Assembly: GCF_900537995.1 (NCBI RefSeq)
Contig: NZ_LR027880.1
Span: forward strand, 1,992,001 to 2,056,000
Direction of reading: 5' to 3'
Source of the DNA: Roseburia intestinalis L1-82
GTDB taxonomy: Bacteria > Bacillota > Clostridia > Lachnospirales > Lachnospiraceae
Length of the DNA: 64,000 nt
Positions 60,055 to 64,000 of the stretch are shown piece after piece (within the stretch, counting starts at the first letter, position 1; every line of letters begins with the position of its first letter). The notes under the pieces were generated by a model. The model was not told the DNA's origin. It saw only the letters and a program-made list of their open reading frames with translations, and made no database searches. The position numbers were made by a program, and so were the translations under genes.

Positions 60055-60949
60055 TTAGGGTCATAAGCAGTTTAAAGATTCCATATTTTTTGATGGAAAG
60101 ACCGGTTCCTTTGATCATCGAACTGGTCTGTGCCAGACCGGAACATCCGCCGAAGGCAGTAAAAGTCATGGCAAGTAAATAACGGCAGGCAGGTGTAAGG
60201 GGTGACTGGCTGGCAGCTTTGATCCCGTTTGTGATTTCTGTCAATCCGGTGAGCATCAGTTTTGTGGTTTCTGGCAGTGGAAGCAGCCGGAACATGGAAG
60301 ATATCATGGAAAACAGCATAATATAACCTCCAAGTCTGGTTAGTGTTTCGAAACCGTTCATGATGCCGGCGTCTATGATTTTAAAATTTATTTGAGATCC
60401 AGATGCTGGCTTTTTGTATGTGGTGGAGTGGTTTGATACTGATTGCTTTTTCTCTGTAAAGAAAAAGAGCAGTCTACCGGCAATGAGAGGCGGCAAAAAT
60501 ATTACCAGATAGCTGAGTGGTATCAGGGAAGGCATATGAAGTTCCTGGCAGAGAATATAGCTGCTGATAAATACAGGACTGATGTTGTTTGTCACCATAA
60601 ACAGTATTTCGGCTTCCTGATATTCTAACTGCCCGCATTTTAGCATTTCAGCACAGTTTTTGCTTCCCATCGGAAAGCCGAACAGAAAACCGGACAGCAG
60701 CACAAAAGAGCCATTTCTGCTGGCTGGTAAGATCAGACGTAGGAGCGGATAGAGAAGTTTTACAAGATATCCGGTAAAACCAGAGTAGATCAGGATATTG
60801 GATAAAATCGCAAATGGCAGCAGAGAGGGAAGCACCCGCTCATACCAGAGAACCAGCCCGTCGGTTGCTGCAGTTACTGCGTCCTGCGGGAAAAATAAAA
60901 TATAAACGATAAAAATAAGGATACACAAGAATATTAATTTCTTTTTCAT
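59981..60949 (-). CDS. ylbJ: YlbJ-like sporulation membrane protein (nucleoside recognition domain)
   Basis: A 322-residue membrane protein with about eight hydrophobic segments and two gate (nucleoside recognition) domains: ERVLPSLLPFAILSNIL, GFLFGFPMGSK, NNISPVFISSY and TAFGGCSGLAQT. YlbJ of B. subtilis is needed for normal sporulation and lies next to coaD (ylbI), as here, though in this window it is convergent with the intervening coiled-coil gene. A ribosome site is not obvious upstream of the start. It overlaps the coiled-coil gene by 74 bases on opposite strands. Confidence 0.85.
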   Translation of the reverse strand: MKKKLIFLCILIFIVYILFFPQDAVTAATDGLVLWYERVLPSLLPFAILSNILIYSGFTGYLVKLLYPLLRLILPASRNGSFVLLSGFLFGFPMGSKNCAEMLKCGQLEYQEAEILFMVTNNISPVFISSYILCQELHMPSLIPLSYLVIFLPPLIAGRLLFFFTEKKQSVSNHSTTYKKPASGSQINFKIIDAGIMNGFETLTRLGGYIMLFSMISSMFRLLPLPETTKLMLTGLTEITNGIKAASQSPLTPACRYLLAMTFTAFGGCSGLAQTSSMIKGTGLSIKKYGIFKLLMTLITAVLAWSVVTLVYPSAFLPVCLP

Positions 60950-60979
60950 ATTAGAATATATGAGAAACAGGAGGCATCT

Positions 60980-62437
60980 ATGAAGAACAAATTAAATTTA
61001 CCAGAGTTAGAATCCAAAAAAGTATTTGCATATTTTGAGGAGTTGGCAGCAATTCCGCATGGTTCAAGAAATACCAGACAGATCAGCGATTACCTGATTT
61101 CTTTTGCAAAAGAACATGGTTTAGAGTGCTATCAGGATGAGGCAAACAATGTTGTGATCATTCAGGAGGCATCTGACGGATATGAAAGTGCAGACCCGAT
61201 CATCATGCAGGGACATATGGATATGGTCTGTGAGAAGGAAAAAGGCGTGGAGATCGATTTTGAGAAAGACGGTCTGGAGCTTTATGTAGACGGCGATTTC
61301 TTAAAAGCAAAAGGCACGACTTTAGGCGGTGATGATGGTGTTGCGGTTGCTTATATCCTCGCAATTATGGATTCACCGGAGATTGCGCATCCAAGACTTG
61401 AGGCTGTGATCACGGTTGATGAGGAGATCGGCATGCTCGGAGCAGAGGTCATAGATCTTTCCATGTTAAAAGGCCATAAGATGTTAAATATTGATTCCGA
61501 TGTGGAAGGACATTTCCTGACAAGTTGTGCTGGCGGTATGACTGTGGATACTGTGATCCCTGTCACATGGCAGAAACAGCAGGGATATGGCGCAGGACTG
61601 ACTGTGACTGGCTTAGAGGGGGGGCACTCCGGCAGTGAGATCGATAAGGAACATGCCAATGCCAATATCCTGATGGGACGTGTGTTAAAATATCTTTCCG
61701 ACCGAATGGAACTGGCGGTTGTATCACTTGCAGGCGGCTTAAAAGATAATGCAATCCCGCGTGAGTGTGAGGCAGAGATCGTCATTCCGGAAGAGAAAAA
61801 AGCAGAACTTTCCGATTATATTACAGAACTGGAAAAGATTTTTAAAAAAGAGTATGCTGTCTCAGATCCGGCTGTCTGCATTGAAATAAAAGAGAATGGA
61901 ACAGGGGAGTATGATGTATTATCTTATTCTTCCATGACAAAAGTGATCTTTTATCTGCGCAACGTGCCAAACGGCGTGCAGCATATGAGCATGGTAATGC
62001 CTGGACTGGTAGAGACTTCTTTAAATACCGGAATCATGAAACTGACAACAGATGGCCTTGAGCTGACCGCATCTGTGCGAAGCAGTGTCTCCACAAGAAA
62101 AGAAGAATTAAAAGATAAATTAGAGTATCTGGCCGAATTTTTAGGCGGTGAGATCTCTGTAAGCGGGGATTATCCGGCATGGGAGTATCGCGCGGAGTCT
62201 GATATCCGTGAGGGAATCAGTGCCGTATACGAAGAATTATTCCACGAGGAGCCAGTGTTTGAGGCAATCCATGCAGGACTTGAGTGCGGTATCTTATCCG
62301 GCAAGATCGCAGATCTCGACTGCGTTTCCTTCGGACCGAATAACTTTGATATCCATACACCGAAGGAGCGTCTCAGCATTTCTTCTACCGAAAAAGTATG
62401 GAAACTGATTGTGGAATTTTTAAAGAGAAGTAAATAA
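60980..62437 (+). CDS. pepD: Beta-Ala-His (aminoacyl-histidine) dipeptidase PepD
   Basis: A 485-residue M20 family metallodipeptidase of the PepD type. Metal-binding residues are visible: MQGHMDMVCEK (HxD), TLGGDDGVAVAY (bridging Asp), and DEEIGMLGAE (the catalytic Glu pair), plus SDVEGHF and GGHSGSEI at the lid domain. It cleaves aminoacyl-histidine and other dipeptides in the cytoplasm. GGAGG precedes the ATG. It is divergent from ylbJ. Confidence 0.94.
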   Translation: MKNKLNLPELESKKVFAYFEELAAIPHGSRNTRQISDYLISFAKEHGLECYQDEANNVVIIQEASDGYESADPIIMQGHMDMVCEKEKGVEIDFEKDGLELYVDGDFLKAKGTTLGGDDGVAVAYILAIMDSPEIAHPRLEAVITVDEEIGMLGAEVIDLSMLKGHKMLNIDSDVEGHFLTSCAGGMTVDTVIPVTWQKQQGYGAGLTVTGLEGGHSGSEIDKEHANANILMGRVLKYLSDRMELAVVSLAGGLKDNAIPRECEAEIVIPEEKKAELSDYITELEKIFKKEYAVSDPAVCIEIKENGTGEYDVLSYSSMTKVIFYLRNVPNGVQHMSMVMPGLVETSLNTGIMKLTTDGLELTASVRSSVSTRKEELKDKLEYLAEFLGGEISVSGDYPAWEYRAESDIREGISAVYEELFHEEPVFEAIHAGLECGILSGKIADLDCVSFGPNNFDIHTPKERLSISSTEKVWKLIVEFLKRSK

Positions 62438-62491
62438 AAACGTTTGTCATAAATTTAATATTGCAAAAATAAGGGAGTACGGACTGGTCTT

Positions 62492-63334
62492 ATGAAAAAA
62501 GTCAGATTGTGGCTGCTTGTGTTTTTATGTATGATGGCAGTGTTTCAGGTACTTTTGACAGAAGAACTTTTAGAGAGTGCACACAGGAGAAACTGTTTTT
62601 CTTATGAAACGGCATTTCGCAATCTGCGGAACCATAATCTGACAAAAGATCAGGTCAATACCTTTTTTAACAATGCCGGATCCGATATGGAAGGGTTTTG
62701 TGAGCTTTTGACGATGTATTTTGCATCGGACTGCCAGATGACAGATCCTAAGCTGTTGAAGAAACAGGTCGCAGATGCAAAAAAATATCGTGGCAATGAA
62801 TTTACAGAGATAAACGGATATGTCAAAAGCGTCTGGAGTGACCTTTTGTGTTTTCCGGTGGGAAAGATCGCAGGAAAACCGGAAGATAACGTTGTATTTG
62901 AAAATAGCTGGATGCAGAGCCGGACTTTTGGCGGCGACCGCGGACATGAGGGAACCGATATCATGGCATCGGAAAATGTGCGGGGCATATATCCGGTCTA
63001 CAGTATGACCGACGGCGTTGTGGAAAATATAGGCTGGCTCCGTCTTGGCGGCTACCGGATCGGAATCCGGAGTCCGTCCGGTGCATATTTTTATTATGCC
63101 CATCTGGCGGAGTATGCAAAAGACTTTCAGATCGGTGAAACAGTATCGGCGGGCACATTTCTCGGCTTTATGGGTGACACCGGTTACAGCGATGTGGAGG
63201 GCACGACCGGGAATTTTGCAGTCCATCTTCATATGGGAATCTATCTGAATGATAAAGATGGAACAGAGTTTTCGGTAAATTCCTATCCGATGCTTTCTTA
63301 TTTATGGGAAAGACAAGGAGGCGCACTTAGGTGA
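62492..63334 (+). CDS. Membrane-anchored M23 metallopeptidase
   Basis: A 280-residue protein with one N-terminal membrane segment (residues about 5-25), a spacer, and a C-terminal LytM/M23 domain. The zinc residues are seen in DRGHEGTDIMA (His and Asp) and FAVHLHMGIYL (HxH). M23 enzymes cut peptide bridges in peptidoglycan; some, such as SpoIIQ, act in sporulation, but context does not decide. All zinc ligands are present, so it looks active. GGAG precedes the ATG. Confidence 0.9.
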   Translation: MKKVRLWLLVFLCMMAVFQVLLTEELLESAHRRNCFSYETAFRNLRNHNLTKDQVNTFFNNAGSDMEGFCELLTMYFASDCQMTDPKLLKKQVADAKKYRGNEFTEINGYVKSVWSDLLCFPVGKIAGKPEDNVVFENSWMQSRTFGGDRGHEGTDIMASENVRGIYPVYSMTDGVVENIGWLRLGGYRIGIRSPSGAYFYYAHLAEYAKDFQIGETVSAGTFLGFMGDTGYSDVEGTTGNFAVHLHMGIYLNDKDGTEFSVNSYPMLSYLWERQGGALR

Positions 63335-63439
63335 GCCGCCATTTTTCGACAACATCATTTGCAGCATAATTTGAATATTATACAGATATAGTAAATAATG
63401 GCTATTGATATAGTAAGATTTTAGAGAATGGAGAGAGCC

Positions 63440-64000
63440 ATGCGGCTGGATAAATTACTGACCGAACTCGGCACAGGAAGCAGAAGCGAAGTAAAAAAAT
63501 ATATCCGATCAGGGCTTGTCACGGTCAACGGGGAAGTTGTAAAGAAACCGGAACAGAGAGTGGATGAAAAAAATGATACGGTCTGTTTTCGGGGGAATCC
63601 GTTAACATATACAGAGTATGAATATTATCTGTTTCACAAACCGGCGGGATGTGTGACTGCAACGGAGGACAATCTGCACCGGACAGTCATGGACTATCTG
63701 ACTGACACGGCGCGCCATGACCTCTTCCCTGTGGGGAGACTTGACATTGATACAGAAGGACTGCTGCTCATCACAAATGATGGGGCATTAGCACACGATC
63801 TGCTCAGCCCGGCGAAGCATGTTTCGAAGGTTTACTATGCAAAAATCGACGGTCGTGTCACGGAAGAAGATGTTAACCTTTTTGAAAATGGGGTTGACAT
63901 AGGAGAAGAAAAGCCTGCAAAACCGGCACTTTTAGAGGTTTTGCATTCGGGTGACAATTCGGAAATCAGGTTAACAATTACAGAAGGCAGGTTCCATCAG
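63440..64000 (+). CDS. Pseudouridine synthase, RsuA/RluB type (3' end beyond window)
   Basis: The frame runs to the end of the window (187 codons, no stop). The N-terminal S4 domain (MRLDKLLTELGTGSRSEVKK) and the RsuA-family catalytic domain (HKPAGCVTATED, VGRLDIDTEGLLLITNDG with the catalytic Asp in GRLD) are clear. Length and the S4-plus-catalytic layout fit RsuA (16S rRNA position 516) more than RluB, but the C-terminal end is needed to decide. GGAGAG precedes the ATG. Confidence 0.93.
   Translation, partial: MRLDKLLTELGTGSRSEVKKYIRSGLVTVNGEVVKKPEQRVDEKNDTVCFRGNPLTYTEYEYYLFHKPAGCVTATEDNLHRTVMDYLTDTARHDLFPVGRLDIDTEGLLLITNDGALAHDLLSPAKHVSKVYYAKIDGRVTEEDVNLFENGVDIGEEKPAKPALLEVLHSGDNSEIRLTITEGRFHQ

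Noticed and set aside
62570..63232. 220-residue minus-strand frame over the M23 peptidase
   Set aside because: The plus-strand gene has complete zinc motifs and a ribosome site; the antisense frame has neither.

Overview
The window looks like chromosomal DNA of a spore-forming, plant-polysaccharide-degrading Lachnospiraceae bacterium, close to Roseburia or Agathobacter. The reasons are AT-rich Gram-positive codon use with strong AGGAGG-type ribosome sites, sporulation genes (ytfI/ytfJ-like pair, alpha/beta SASP, ylbJ), Bacillus-like core gene order (rpmB-asp23-fakA-recG; yicC-remA-gmk-rpoZ; rsmD-coaD), and a large pectin locus. The genus is inferred from overall gene content, not proven.

Layout. 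1-2603: end of a probable penicillin-binding protein, a Nudix hydrolase, a small conserved protein, the YtfI/YtfJ sporulation pair and a 48-residue membrane peptide. 2600-10988: uronate catabolism, with RpiB-family isomerase (DhuI-like), KduI, UxaC and a LacI regulator leftward, and UxaB, UxaA and a KduD/DhuD-type dehydrogenase rightward. 10989-11570: no gene, but two copies of a palindromic, RNA-like repeat. 11571-15323: serine hydrolase and a membrane-bound AraC-type regulator. 15554-26432: an oligosaccharide ABC importer (binding lipoprotein plus two permeases, no ATPase), CE12 acetylesterase, GH43, ankyrin-GH43 fusion, a shrunken GH105-like protein, GH28 and a TIM-barrel isomerase-like protein. 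26537-27802: secreted FnIII protein. 27931-32465: rpmB, asp23, fakA, recG. 32656-37267: SASP, a GH105 unsaturated rhamnogalacturonyl hydrolase with its own operator, a CPBP protease and RqcH. 37368-46925: accessory stretch of secreted proteins (one with Ig-like, one with InlB-type repeats), an IS110-family element with visible inverted repeats, and a 34-residue type I toxin candidate. 46926-64000: housekeeping (pepF, an HPr-like protein, nadA-nadB-nadC-niaR, yicC-remA-gmk-rpoZ-rimO-pgsA-cinA-rsmD-coaD, ylbJ, pepD, an M23 peptidase, and an RsuA-type pseudouridine synthase cut by the window end).

How the genes work together. None of the glycosidases shows a signal peptide, so the picture is import of pectin or rhamnogalacturonan oligosaccharides through the ABC importer, followed by cytoplasmic deacetylation (CE12), side-chain and backbone trimming (GH43, GH28) and removal of the unsaturated uronate (GH105). 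Galacturonate would go UxaC-UxaB-UxaA to 2-keto-3-deoxygluconate (KDG). The unsaturated uronate would go through KduI and/or the DhuI-like isomerase and then the SDR dehydrogenase to the same KDG. KDG kinase and aldolase are not in the window. Two near-identical palindromic operators, placed just after the -10 box of uxaB and of the distant GH105 gene, suggest one regulon across both places.

The points most worth following up are the palindromic repeat pair with compensatory stem changes (11030-11567), the ankyrin-GH43 fusion, the shrunken GH105-like protein, two unrelated isomerase types side by side, the shared operator, and the toxin candidate beside the IS110 element.
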